Source: Chitinophaga sedimenti | GTDB lineage: Bacteria > Bacteroidota > Bacteroidia > Chitinophagales > Chitinophagaceae | Assembly (NCBI RefSeq): GCF_023156195.1 | Contig: NZ_JAKUKA010000001.1 | Coordinates: forward strand, 2,480,001 to 2,544,000 | Direction of reading: 5' to 3' | Length of the DNA stretch: 64,000 nt | In this document: positions 19,491 through 27,872 of the stretch, piece by piece | Numbering within the stretch: position 1 is the first letter of the stretch | Layout: each line of letters opens with the position of its first letter | Made by a program: the position numbers and the translations under genes | The notes under the pieces: model-generated | What the model was told of the DNA's origin: nothing | Databases searched by the model: none | The model's input: the letters and a program-made list of their open reading frames with translations, nothing else

Positions 19491-20108
19491 TTACGACCGG
19501 CCGGCGTTTATCTTTACGCGGATGTCCACGGCTTTTTCCACATACAAATCGTCACCGGGCTGGCTGGCGGATTCCATTCCCCAGTCGGTACGGTCCAGGG
19601 TAAAGGCAGCATCCACCAGGATCCTTTTATCGTTGAGTTCGATCTTAGCCGGAAAGCTGATCACGAGCGATTTGCCGAGCATGGTGAGTTGTCCGTGCAC
19701 CAGCGCATTGGCGCCATTTACCCCTACGAACTTATTACCGGTATACGGCGTTACTTCGAGGATTTCGAAGGTGGCGGACGGAAACTTCAGGATGTTGAAA
19801 AAATCGGGGCCCCGGAGTTTGTCGAGCATCATGCCGCGGATTTCCGCGGTGGCGGGTTCCTGGGTCTCCATGGAGGCGATGTCTATATTAAAGACACCAC
19901 CTACCACGCGGCCGTCTTCGATGCGGATCTTGCCGTCCTTTAAGTCGAAGAAGCCCTTGTGAGCACCATTGGGGTCGAAACCTGTCCACTCGATGCGGCT
20001 GCTGTCCGCCCAGGTTTTATTTTCAGCAGGTGTGTGTTCGGCGCTCTTTTTACAACTGACTGTTGCGGCAATGGTCAGCAACAGCGCGATTTTTACTAAA
20101 GATTTCAT
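19491..20108 (-). CDS. YceI family lipoprotein (lipid/isoprenoid-binding fold)
   Basis: The protein has 205 residues. The N terminus MKSLVKIALLLTIAATVSCKK has a lipobox (VSC), so a lipoprotein is predicted. The YceI fold is recognisable by the order WTGFDPNGAHKGFFDLKDG, GGVFNIDIASMET, KLRGPDFFNILKFPSATFEI and FTLDRTDWGMESA. YceI proteins form a lipocalin-like barrel that in some cases binds a polyisoprenoid; the ligand here is unknown. It stands alone, ended by its own hairpin. Confidence 0.88.
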   Translation of the reverse strand: MKSLVKIALLLTIAATVSCKKSAEHTPAENKTWADSSRIEWTGFDPNGAHKGFFDLKDGKIRIEDGRVVGGVFNIDIASMETQEPATAEIRGMMLDKLRGPDFFNILKFPSATFEILEVTPYTGNKFVGVNGANALVHGQLTMLGKSLVISFPAKIELNDKRILVDAAFTLDRTDWGMESASQPGDDLYVEKAVDIRVKINAGRS

Positions 20109-20364
20109 CTTGGGGTTTGTTTTTATAAAAATATTAATTAGTATTGCGAAGGCGTATTCATATTCTCTTCACTTCCTGATTGCGCCGCAAAGGTACACCA
20201 CCTTTTATCTTCCAATACCAGTAGAACTACATGATTTTCAGAAATACGTATTTGTACGTAGTGTCCTGCGTCTATCCTTTGCCTAATGCAATTTTTATCT
20301 TTATTTTACACTGCTAAAAACTTTTAGCATATCTTTTGATACAAAAGCCCGAATTTAAACTCAT

Positions 20365-22088
20365 ATGGACGCGAATATTCAAAGCACAGTAGACAAATGG
20401 CTTACCGGCCAGTACGACGCTGAAACAGTAGCTGCAGTGCAACTGCTGCAACAGCAGAACCCCGAAGAACTTACCGACGCCTTTTACCGCAACCTCGAAT
20501 TTGGCACGGGCGGTTTACGCGGCGTAATGGGTGTTGGGACCAACAGGATGAACCGTTACACCGTAGGCATGGCCACCCAGGGCTTCGCCAACTATCTTAA
20601 ACAGGCTTTTACCAATGGTATTAAAATGGCGATTGCGCACGACAGCCGCAATAACAGCCGTTATTTTGCCGAGGTGGCCGCGAATGTGCTGGCGGCCAAC
20701 GGCATCCACGTATACCTATTCGAAAGCCTGCGTCCTACCCCGGAACTGAGTTTCGCCATCCGCCACCTGCAATGCCAGGGCGGTATCGTGCTCACCGCTT
20801 CACACAATCCAAAAGAATACAACGGTTATAAAGCATATTGGAACGACGGTGGTCAGCTGATTCCGCCGCACGATAAAAACGTGATCCGCGAGGTGGAAAA
20901 AATCTCCGGTATCGAAGAAGTAAAATGGACCGGCGGAGAGGCCAACATCACCATCATTGGTAAAGATGTGGACAATGCCTACCTCGATATGCTGAAAAGC
21001 CTGTCTATCAACCCGGACATTATTAAAAACAACACGACCTTAAAATCGTGTATACACCAATACATGGCACCGGCATTACCCTGGCGCCTGAAATCCTGAG
21101 CCGTTACGGCTTTACGAATATACACGTGGTAGAGGAGCAGTCTAAACCAGACGGCAACTTCCCCACCGTTGTATATCCTAACCCCGAAGAGTCCGAAGCG
21201 ATGAGCATCGGCCTGAAAAAGGCGAAGGAGATTGATGCGGATATCCTGTTAGGGACCGACCCCGATTCCGACCGGGTAGGTATTGCCGTTAAAAACCATC
21301 ATGGTGAATGGGTGCTGATGAATGGCAACCAGACTGCCGTGCTGTTATTCAACTACATCGTGGAAGGCCGCAAACAACGTGGTTTGGCACAGCGCAACGA
21401 CTACGTTTGTAAAACCGTGGTAACCTCCGACCTGATCGATGTATTCGCAGCGGCCAATAATGTGAACTGTTACAACGTGCTCACCGGCTTTAAATGGATC
21501 GCAGCACTGATCCAGGAGAAAGAAGGGAAAGAAAACTTTATCTGCGGCGGCGAAGAATCGTACGGTTACATGATCGGCGACAACGTGCGCGATAAAGATG
21601 CTATTGCCTCTGTTGCCATGCTTTGCGAAATGGCGGCATATGCGAAAGAGAAAGGCCGCTCACTTTTCGAGCAACTGATCGACATCTACGTTACTTATGG
21701 TTTCTATAAAGAGTCACTGATCTCGCTCACTAAAAAAGGGATGAGAGGTGCAGAAGAAATTGCCGAAATGATGCAGGGCTACCGCGATAATCCGCCGGCT
21801 ACGATCAATGGTTCCAAAGTGGTATCCATTTACGACTATCAGATCCAGCAGAAACGCACCCTCGCTAACGGCGCAACGGAAGCGATCAACCTGCCGAAAT
21901 CGAACGTACTGCAATTCATCCCGGAAGATGGCAGCAAAATTTCTGCCCGCCCTTCCGGCACTGAACCGAAGATCAAGTTTTACTTCTCCGTAAACACGAA
22001 ACTGGCTAACGCAGCTGATTTCGACAAAGTTAACGCGGAACTGGACGAACGCGTAAAAGCGATCATCAGCGATATGAAACTGAAATAG
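20365..22088 (+). CDS. Phosphoglucomutase/phosphomannomutase family enzyme (one frameshift)
   Basis: The restored protein has 574 residues, the size of the long bacterial phosphosugar mutases. It moves phosphate between C1 and C6 (or C5) of a hexose or pentose phosphate. All active-site loops are present: the phosphoserine loop VLTASHNPKEYNGYK (near residue 145), the metal loop LGTDPDSDRVGIAV, the sugar-recognition loop GGEESYGYMIGDNVRDKDA, and the phosphate-binding loop RPSGTEPKIKFYF. One A is missing in the run near 21042; restoring it gives TLKIVYTPIHGTGITL. The start at 20365 (MDANIQSTVDKWL) follows a 256-bp gap. A role in feeding glucose-1-phosphate to cell-wall precursors is an inference. 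Confidence 0.93.
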
Positions 22089-22103
22089 TTTTTATCAAAC
22101 ATG

Positions 22104-22146
22104 AAAAAAGCGGCTGTAAACCAGGTTTACAGCCGCTTTTTCTTTT
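22104..22146. terminator. Bidirectional terminator between mutase and phosphoribosyltransferase
   Basis: A perfect 12-bp stem, GCGGCTGTAAAC (22110-22121) with GTTTACAGCCGC (22125-22136), is flanked by an A-run on the left and a T-run on the right. It serves both convergent genes. Confidence 0.9.
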
Positions 22147-22156
22147 ATAAAGATGA

Positions 22157-22652
22157 TTAAACGAGATAGGCGGAGAGAATATCGTCGCCGGCCACGTCTA
22201 CCATGATCATATCTTCAAAAGTGGTGGAGAGGGAATAACCCACAAAGTCTACCGAAAGCGGGAACGACTTGTGTTTACGGTCGACCAGCACCGCGGTCTG
22301 AATTTTCTTCGGCAGGAATTCCAGGAAGGGCTTGAGGGCGTACAACATGGTACGGCCTGAATTAGCCACATCATCGATGATGATGATGGTTTTATTCGTA
22401 AAGTCCATGGAATCGGACAGTTCCACGCCTTCGGGCTTTTGCTTGTCGAGTCGGATTTCCATTACCTTAATATCGAATGGAGCGATGCGGCGGAGATGAT
22501 CGGCGATTTTGTGGGTGAGGATGATACCCCGGTCCCAGATGCCCGCCAGGATCAGCTGTTCGGCTTCGCTGTTATGTTCGTATATCTCGTAAGCGATGCG
22601 TTCGATCTTTTTTCGATGACATCCTGCGTTAAAATGGTCTTCTTTTTTCCAT
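22157..22652 (-). CDS. Type I phosphoribosyltransferase (two frameshifts)
   Basis: The restored length is 165 residues. The PRPP-binding signature is TIIIIDDVANSGRTMLYAL, and the order GIWDRGIILTHKIADHLRRI then MEIRLDKQKPEG fits PyrR-like or hypoxanthine-type phosphoribosyltransferases. Two A-runs near 22645 and 22613 each lack one A: ATGGAAAAAA-GAAG gives MEKKKTILTQDVIEKK once corrected, followed by IERIAYEIYEHNSEAEQ. The substrate base cannot be read from the sequence. It is divergent from the iron-sulfur genes and converges with the mutase. Confidence 0.82.
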
Positions 22653-22749
22653 GTCTGAATTTTGCGCGATGTAAAAATACGTAAATTGTATTGCCCTCCA
22701 CGTTGTTGAATGGATTTAAAATGTAAATTGGGGTAGTCAAATCAAGGAA

Positions 22750-24064
22750 ATGCTGATGGTGCAACAAATCTTATTTATTATCGCTTTGGCAGCGGCGGTG
22801 TATTTTTTTGCAAAGAAGGCAGGCCTTATCAGGAAAAACATTTTGCTGGGCCGCGATATTGCCCTTACCGACCGGAAAGATGAACGTTGGCGCAACATGT
22901 TGCTGCTGGCCTTTGGACAGAAAAAAATGTTCCGCAACCCGCTCGTAGCCGTGTTACACTTTTTGTGTATGCCGGTTTTATCATTATTAACGTTGAAATC
23001 CCGGAGATCGTACTTGACGGCATTTTCGGCACGCACCGGCTGTTTGCGCCGATGTTGGGCGGAGTGTACACCTTCCTGATCAGCGCATTCGAGATACTGG
23101 CCGTGCTGGTGATCGTGGGCTGCGCGGTATTTCTGGCACGCAGGAACTTCATTAAACTGAAACGCTTTATCAGCCACGACCTCGACGGATGGCCGCGTTC
23201 TGACGCGAATTACATCCTCGTTACCGAGATTGTGCTGATGCTGCTGTTTTTAACGATGAACAGCGCCGACCTGGCTTTACAGGCGCAGGCGGCGGATCAC
23301 TACCAGGCGACAGGACGTTTTGCGGTGAGCGGGCTATTCAGTCCTGCTTTTGAGGGTATGAACGCGGGCACGCTGGTAGCGATCGAGCGCGGATGCTGGT
23401 GGCTGCACATTCTTGGCGTGCTGGCCTTCCTGAACTATTTACCGTATTCCAAACATCTTCATATTATGCTGGCCTTCCCGAATGCACGGTATATGCCGCT
23501 GGAGCCGAAAGGTAAAATGACGAATATGCCGGAGATCCAACGGGAAGTATTATACGCCATGCAACCGGAATTAGCCGCTGATGCACCGGCAGATGCAGCG
23601 GTGCCGAAATTCGGCGCCAAAGACGTGCAAGACCTCACCTGGAAGAATCTTTTGGATGCTTACGCCTGTACAGAATGCGGCCGCTGTTCGGCAGCCTGTC
23701 CCGCCACGCAAACCGGTAAAAACTTTCTCCCCGTCTTATTATGATGAAAACCCGCGACCGTTCTGAAGAACTGGGCCACTTCATCAGGAATAATAAAGAG
23801 GGAAATAAAGAGGATGGAAAAAGCCTGTTGCGGGATTACATTACAGAAGAAGAACTGCGGGCCTGTACCAGTTGTAATGCCTGCGTACAGGAGTGCCCGG
23901 TGAGCATTAATCCGCTCGATATCATCTTGCAGATGCGCCGTCACCTCGTGATGGAAGAATCGAGCGCACCGCAGGAATGGAACATGATGTTCAGCAACAT
24001 AGAAAACAATATGGCGCCCCGGAAGTTCAGTCCGGATGACAGAGATGCCTGGGTACAATCATAA
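22750..24064 (+). CDS. Membrane-anchored 4Fe-4S ferredoxin-type oxidoreductase subunit (two frameshifts)
   Basis: The restored protein has 438 residues. Its N-terminal half has several membrane helices (QQILFIIALAAAVYFFAKK, LISAFEILAVLVIVGCAVFL, ILVTEIVLMLLFLTMNSAD, WWLHILGVLAFLNYLPYS), resembling the haem-binding gamma subunits of nitrate or heterodisulfide reductases. The C-terminal half has two 4Fe-4S motifs: CTECGRCSAACP and CTSCNACVQECPVSINP. Missing bases lie near 22968 (T-run; HFFVYAGFIIINVEIPEIV restored) and near 23723 (A-run; TGKKLSPRLIMMKTRDRSEE restored). It is followed by a CCG-domain protein 18 bp later. Together they probably move electrons between a soluble donor and the quinone pool; the donor is unknown. 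Confidence 0.85.
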
Positions 24065-24082
24065 GCACGAAAAACAAGAGAT

Positions 24083-24862
24083 ATGCAGGTAAGAACAATG
24101 GCAGACTATATGGCAAGCGGCGAAACACCGGAGGTGCTGTTTTGGGTGGGTTGTGCAGGGAGCTTTGACCAGCGCGCGCAGAAGATCACCCGGGCCTTTG
24201 CGTCCATATTGGAGAAAACCGGTGTAAAGTTCGCCATCCTGGGCAAAGAAGAAGGCTGTACCGGCGATCCGGCGCGGCGTGCGGGGAACGAGTTCCTGTT
24301 CCAGATGATGGCTTATAATAACATTCAACTATTGAATGGGTATGGTGTGAAGAAAATAGTGACCACCTGTCCGCATTGCTTCAACACCTTTAAAAACGAA
24401 TACCCCGAACTGGGCGGTACTTACGAGGTAATGCACCACACCACCCTGCTACAGCAGTTGATCGACGAAGGTAAAGTGCGTATGAAAGACGGGGGTGCTT
24501 TTAAAGGAAAGAAAATCACTTATCATGACTCCTGCTACCTGGGCAGGGCAAACAATATTTACGAGGCGCCACGAAAAGTGCTGGAAGTGCTGGACGCCGA
24601 GCTGGTGGAAATGAAACGCTGCCGGAGTAACGGACTATGTTGCGGCGCTGGCGGTGCGCAGATGTTTAAAGAGGAAGAGAAAGGCACTACCCGTGTGAAC
24701 TTTGAGCGGGGGCGAGAGGCGGTGGAGACCGGTGCTTCGGTGATCGCTTCGAATTGCCCGTTTTGTATGACGATGCTGATGGATGGGGTGAAAGAGAAAG
24801 GTAAGGAGGATGAAGTCAAGGTGCTGGACATTGCGGAGTTGGTGGCGGCGAGTATGGAGTAG
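24083..24862 (+). CDS. CCG-domain (Fe-S)-binding oxidoreductase subunit (HdrB/GlpC/LutA-like)
   Basis: The intact protein has 259 residues. It contains two cysteine-rich CCG modules: one around GCAGS...EEGCTGDPARRAGN with TTCPHCFNTFKNEYP, the second around HDSCYLGRANNIYEAPR, SNGLCCGAGGAQMF and NCPFCMTMLMDG. Such domains bind a non-cubane or 4Fe-4S cluster in heterodisulfide-reductase B, glycerol-3-phosphate dehydrogenase C and lactate-utilisation proteins. It has no signal or membrane segment, so it docks on the inner face to the membrane subunit encoded 18 bp upstream. The pair is common in Bacteroidota, where the physiological substrate is not settled. Confidence 0.88.
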   Translation: MQVRTMADYMASGETPEVLFWVGCAGSFDQRAQKITRAFASILEKTGVKFAILGKEEGCTGDPARRAGNEFLFQMMAYNNIQLLNGYGVKKIVTTCPHCFNTFKNEYPELGGTYEVMHHTTLLQQLIDEGKVRMKDGGAFKGKKITYHDSCYLGRANNIYEAPRKVLEVLDAELVEMKRCRSNGLCCGAGGAQMFKEEEKGTTRVNFERGREAVETGASVIASNCPFCMTMLMDGVKEKGKEDEVKVLDIAELVAASME

Positions 24863-24889
24863 ACGCATATATTAAAATCCTATACATTT

Positions 24890-25897
24890 ATGAAAAAACA
24901 ACTATTGGTTGTATTAACCCTTTGTGCGCTTACAGAAGCCAGGGCGCAACAAAATCTCCAACAAGTGACCACCGCGGGAAATTCAACGGACCGGGACATC
25001 GTAACTTCCGGAATTTATTACGTGTCCTCGGTAAGCGGCTTCGGCTCCCTGAATGATAACGGTTCGGCCGTGATGCTGCGGGCCATCAATTCGAATAACA
25101 CTGTATTACGCCCGCTGGTCCTGGATGCATCCAAAACGCTTATTGGAAATAAACTCATGATCAATCTTGGTAATGTTACCAATGATGACGGAGTAACCAA
25201 ATTACAGGTAAACGGCGGCAGCAGCATGGGATGGCTGAATGTAGGCAGCGGTATTGCCAATGGTGTATGGAGTCAGCTGCACCTCTCACACGGTACAGGA
25301 TCTGATGCCAATATCACAGTAGAAAACAGCTATTCAGCTACTCCCTCTTCCGCTTCTATCGGCTTATTCCAACATGACGGGACCAATTATCGAGGCAGAG
25401 GGTACGCGTGGGCACTACAGCCCTCTGGAGACCTGGCATTGCTCAGAAGAAGAAATAATGCGGACACCTACACTGATTTTACAATACAGAACAGTACCGG
25501 CAACATCGGTATTGGTACCGGCAATCCAACGGAGCGGCTGGCGGTAAAGGGTACGGTGCAAGCACTTAAAGTGAAAGTGATTAACCTCGCGAACTGGCCC
25601 GACTACGTTTTTGACAGTACATATACCCTGATGCCACTGCCAGAGCTGGAATCGTATATCAGCCAACATAAACATCTGCCCTCAATACCTTCCGCTCTGG
25701 AAGTCCGCGCGCAGGGACTGGACCTCGCCGGCAATCAGGCGGCCCTGCTGGAAAAACTGGAAGAACTTTCCCTATATGTCATTCAACTTAACAAAGGAAT
25801 GGTGCAACAGCAGGAACAACTACGCACTCAGCAACAAATCATTGAGCAACAGCAACAATTACTCACGGAATTGCAACGACGCGTGAAGGCAAAATAG
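24890..25897 (+). CDS. Secreted tail-fibre-like protein with conserved C-terminal domain (paralogue A)
   Basis: The protein has 335 residues with a signal peptide (QLLVVLTLCALTEARAQ). The middle is rich in Gly, Asn, Ser and Thr, as in beta-helical fibre proteins. The C-terminal ~110 residues carry a motif shared by five genes in this window: LAVKGTVQALKVKV, then NWPDYVFDSTYTL, HKHLPSIPSALEV, AALLEKLEELSLYVIQL, and a Gln-rich coiled coil at the end. This order (small beta part, then trimer-forming coiled coil) resembles the end domain of phage tail-fibre and Bacteroidota surface proteins. The function is not established; adhesion or surface display is an inference. A hairpin terminator follows. 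Confidence 0.75.
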   Translation: MKKQLLVVLTLCALTEARAQQNLQQVTTAGNSTDRDIVTSGIYYVSSVSGFGSLNDNGSAVMLRAINSNNTVLRPLVLDASKTLIGNKLMINLGNVTNDDGVTKLQVNGGSSMGWLNVGSGIANGVWSQLHLSHGTGSDANITVENSYSATPSSASIGLFQHDGTNYRGRGYAWALQPSGDLALLRRRNNADTYTDFTIQNSTGNIGIGTGNPTERLAVKGTVQALKVKVINLANWPDYVFDSTYTLMPLPELESYISQHKHLPSIPSALEVRAQGLDLAGNQAALLEKLEELSLYVIQLNKGMVQQQEQLRTQQQIIEQQQQLLTELQRRVKAK

Positions 25898-25903
25898 CAT
25901 TAC

Positions 25904-25938
25904 GGAGGGCTTTCTATAATGAAAAGCCCCTCCTTTTT
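25904..25938 (+). terminator. Terminator after paralogue A
   Basis: GGAGGGCTTT (25904-25913) pairs with AAAGCCCCTCC (25923-25933) with one bulged base, followed by five T. Confidence 0.75.
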
Positions 25939-25953
25939 ATTCACACAAATCCC

Positions 25954-25961
25954 TAAATTTG
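25954..25961 (+). promoter_or_regulatory. -7 element directly ahead of the start codon
   Basis: TAAATTTG fits TAnnTTTG and ends only 4 nt before the ATG at 25966. Transcription would begin at or next to the start codon, giving a leaderless or near-leaderless mRNA. Confidence 0.45.
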
Positions 25962-25965
25962 CAGG

Positions 25966-26469
25966 ATGAACGTGAAGGAATTATTACCACAGGACTTCTC
26001 CCCTTCTTCGAGAGTTTGGATATACCAGAGCAACCGCCCTTTTGGCGAGCGCGAAACGCTGGAAATTGACGAGCAGCTGCACCAGTTTGCGTCGCAATGG
26101 TTATCGCATGGCGACCCGGTAAAGGGCTGGGGTAAACTGCTGTTCAACCAAGTTATCGTGTTAATGGCCGATGAGAGCAATGCCGGTGTGAGTGGTTGCA
26201 GTACCGACAGTTCGGTACGCATTATAAAAAGCATAGAAAGACAGTACCAGGTAACACTGTTCGACAGGCTGCTGCTGGGATTCTATGTAAAAGATAAAGT
26301 GCAATTGTTGCCTATGGCGCAATTAAATTACGCGATCGATAAGGGGTATATTGATGAAAATACCTTGTATCTGAACAATACCGTACTCACCAAGCAGGAA
26401 CTGGAAACAAAGTGGCTGGTGCCGATTAAGGACAGCTGGCTTGCGTCGAAGATTGTGGTGAATAAATAA
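25966..26469 (+). CDS. Conserved Bacteroidota protein of unknown function
   Basis: The 167-residue cytoplasmic protein has a characteristic ADESNAGVSGCSTDSSVRII segment near residue 65-85. As far as I recall, relatives are often labelled ABC transporter ATPase in databases, but there is no Walker A, Walker B or signature motif here, so that label is not supported. It starts almost directly after a -7 promoter element and ends 11 bp before tRNA-Gly. The Gly-Cys-Ser-Thr-Asp core might be a catalytic or metal site, which is speculation. Confidence 0.75.
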   Translation: MNVKELLPQDFSPSSRVWIYQSNRPFGERETLEIDEQLHQFASQWLSHGDPVKGWGKLLFNQVIVLMADESNAGVSGCSTDSSVRIIKSIERQYQVTLFDRLLLGFYVKDKVQLLPMAQLNYAIDKGYIDENTLYLNNTVLTKQELETKWLVPIKDSWLASKIVVNK

Positions 26470-26480
26470 TAATAACACCA

Positions 26481-26553
26481 GCGGAAATAGCTCATCTGGT
26501 AGAGCATCAGTTTCCCAAACTGAAGGCAGCGGGTTCGAGTCCCGTTTTCCGCT
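26481..26553 (+). tRNA. tRNA-Gly (anticodon CCC)
   Basis: The acceptor stem GCGGAAA (26481-26487) pairs with TTTCCGC (26546-26552), with discriminator T. The D arm is AGCTCATCTGGTAGAGC. The anticodon stem TCAGT/ACTGA encloses TTCCCAA, giving anticodon CCC. The T arm is AGCGGGTTCGAGTCCCGTT. CCA is not encoded. Confidence 0.94.
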
Positions 26554-26629
26554 CAATATTACTTCCAAACATCTACTCAGCTTCGGTTACAATGATTTGC
26601 GGTATATTGCCTTATAATATATTATAGTC

Positions 26630-26830
26630 ATGAAATATAGAAGCTATTCCATTTCTGCGCTCACCGCCGAGGAACTTTCAGAAAAAATCAACGCCTTTTT
26701 TGATGCCAACCCAGAAATAACACTTGTGTCTACAGCACAGTCACAGAATAGCGAGTGTATCGTGTACACTATTCTATTTAAAGAGGCGCCAGCGAAACGC
26801 GAGATCAGCGGATTTAAGACCGGTTTTTAA
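26630..26830 (+). CDS. Small protein of unknown function (66 aa)
   Basis: The frame starts MKYRSYSISALTAEELSEKI and reads as a compact alpha/beta protein with EITLVSTAQSQ, IVYTILFKE and a basic tail. It has a TATAAT-rich upstream stretch but no clear ribosome binding site. I do not recognise a family. Codon use resembles the neighbours, and no longer frame overlaps it, so it is plausibly real. Confidence 0.5.
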   Translation: MKYRSYSISALTAEELSEKINAFFDANPEITLVSTAQSQNSECIVYTILFKEAPAKREISGFKTGF

Positions 26831-27028
26831 TAGATTGATCCTGAGCTACTTACTTAAACTAGGAAAATTCGTTCTCTAACATATTTTTAACACTTCCGCA
26901 AGACGCTTAAAACCAATAACTTATTCAGGCTCAGCTGTATAAATAGAGATTTTGCTGAATTATTAGCACAATTCTTTCAGTGAGTTAGCTGAAGTATTAT
27001 TTTTTAACCAGTCTTAAATGAAGTAACC

Positions 27029-27249
27029 ATGAGAACGTACCTTAAAGCTTTCGCAATCGTAGCCGCCGCTGGCGGATTTATTTTCGCCCAAGGCAATGTA
27101 GCATCTGCTTATGCAGCAAATAGCAAATCTGTAGAAACCAACATTTCTTATGATTTGTCTGCTTACCAGATACTACTCCTAAAGACACGACGAAGAAGAA
27201 AAAAGAAAAAGAAGATACTTCTTCTGTGAAGATCGTAGCGATCCGCTAA
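27029..27249 (+). CDS. Small secreted lysine-rich peptide (one frameshift)
   Basis: The restored peptide has 73 residues. The N terminus MRTYLKAFAIVAAAGGFIFA is a signal peptide, probably cut near ASAYA. The frame as sequenced turns into a meaningless Arg/Lys/Leu run after DLSAY. Adding one C at about 27164 gives PDTTPKDTTKKKKEKEDTSS and then VKIVAIR before TAA at 27249. The mature peptide would be about 42 residues, very polar and rich in Lys, Asp and Thr. A strong terminator follows at once, so it is a monocistronic small gene. The function is unknown. Confidence 0.6.
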
Positions 27250-27266
27250 GAATAGCTATTCTTTTT

Positions 27267-27304
27267 CAAAAGTGCAAACCGGGCAACTGGTTTGCACTTT
27301 TTTT
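27267..27304 (+). terminator. Terminator after the small secreted peptide gene
   Basis: A perfect 12-bp stem, AAAGTGCAAACC (27269-27280) with GGTTTGCACTTT (27289-27300), runs into seven T. Confidence 0.92.
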
Positions 27305-27368
27305 GATATAGAATCCAAAATAACTTTAATATCTTGCAGCTATTGCTATTGCAAACGTACTTAACTGC

Positions 27369-27872
27369 ATGAAAGACAACCATCCCAACAAGCTCAGGCG
27401 GCGCCTGCTGCTGATCCCGGCGTTGCTGCTGGCGGTGCTTATTTTGAAGCTACCCCTGGTAAGCGACTGGTTTAAAGGCCGGCCCATGAATTACTACGAG
27501 GAATTTAAAGCCACTAAACTGTCGGAACTGACCGAAAACGGCATGCGTGAAATACGGTACGGCAAACAATACGTGCTGGCTAACATGTTAGTACAGGCGC
27601 TCGCGAAAGACACCAACGTAACAGTACTGCTGGAACCCAACAGCTACTATCGGGAAAATGGTATCGACATGATCGTACCGGAACCGATTGTGTTTTATTA
27701 CTACACCAGCGGTAAAATGAAAGCAGTGTGGACAGACAGCAAAGCACTGTACGATGCAAAATATTTTATTCGTATCAGCCGCAACCTGGACCTGTCGATC
27801 GTTCCCCTAACCTCCCGCGCAGCTATTGACACCGTACTTGCGGAGTATAAAAATTACAAAGCCACCTTATGA
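27369..27872 (+). CDS. Unknown single-pass membrane protein, coupled to the next gene
   Basis: The 167-residue protein has an N-terminal basic stretch and one membrane helix (LLLIPALLLAVLILKLPLV), followed by about 135 residues predicted to lie outside the cytoplasm, including the YYEEFKATKLSELTENG and EPIVFYYYTSGKMKAVW segments. I do not recognise a family. Its stop overlaps the start of the following polytopic membrane protein (TTATGATCC), which shows translational coupling and suggests that the two proteins form a complex. Confidence 0.75.
   Translation: MKDNHPNKLRRRLLLIPALLLAVLILKLPLVSDWFKGRPMNYYEEFKATKLSELTENGMREIRYGKQYVLANMLVQALAKDTNVTVLLEPNSYYRENGIDMIVPEPIVFYYYTSGKMKAVWTDSKALYDAKYFIRISRNLDLSIVPLTSRAAIDTVLAEYKNYKATL

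Noticed and set aside
25966..26469. ABC transporter ATPase label for the 167-residue protein
   Set aside because: No Walker A, Walker B or ABC signature motif is present.
26481..26553. Integration site of a mobile element at tRNA-Gly
   Set aside because: I found no integrase, no direct repeat of the tRNA 3' end, and no composition change in the flanks.
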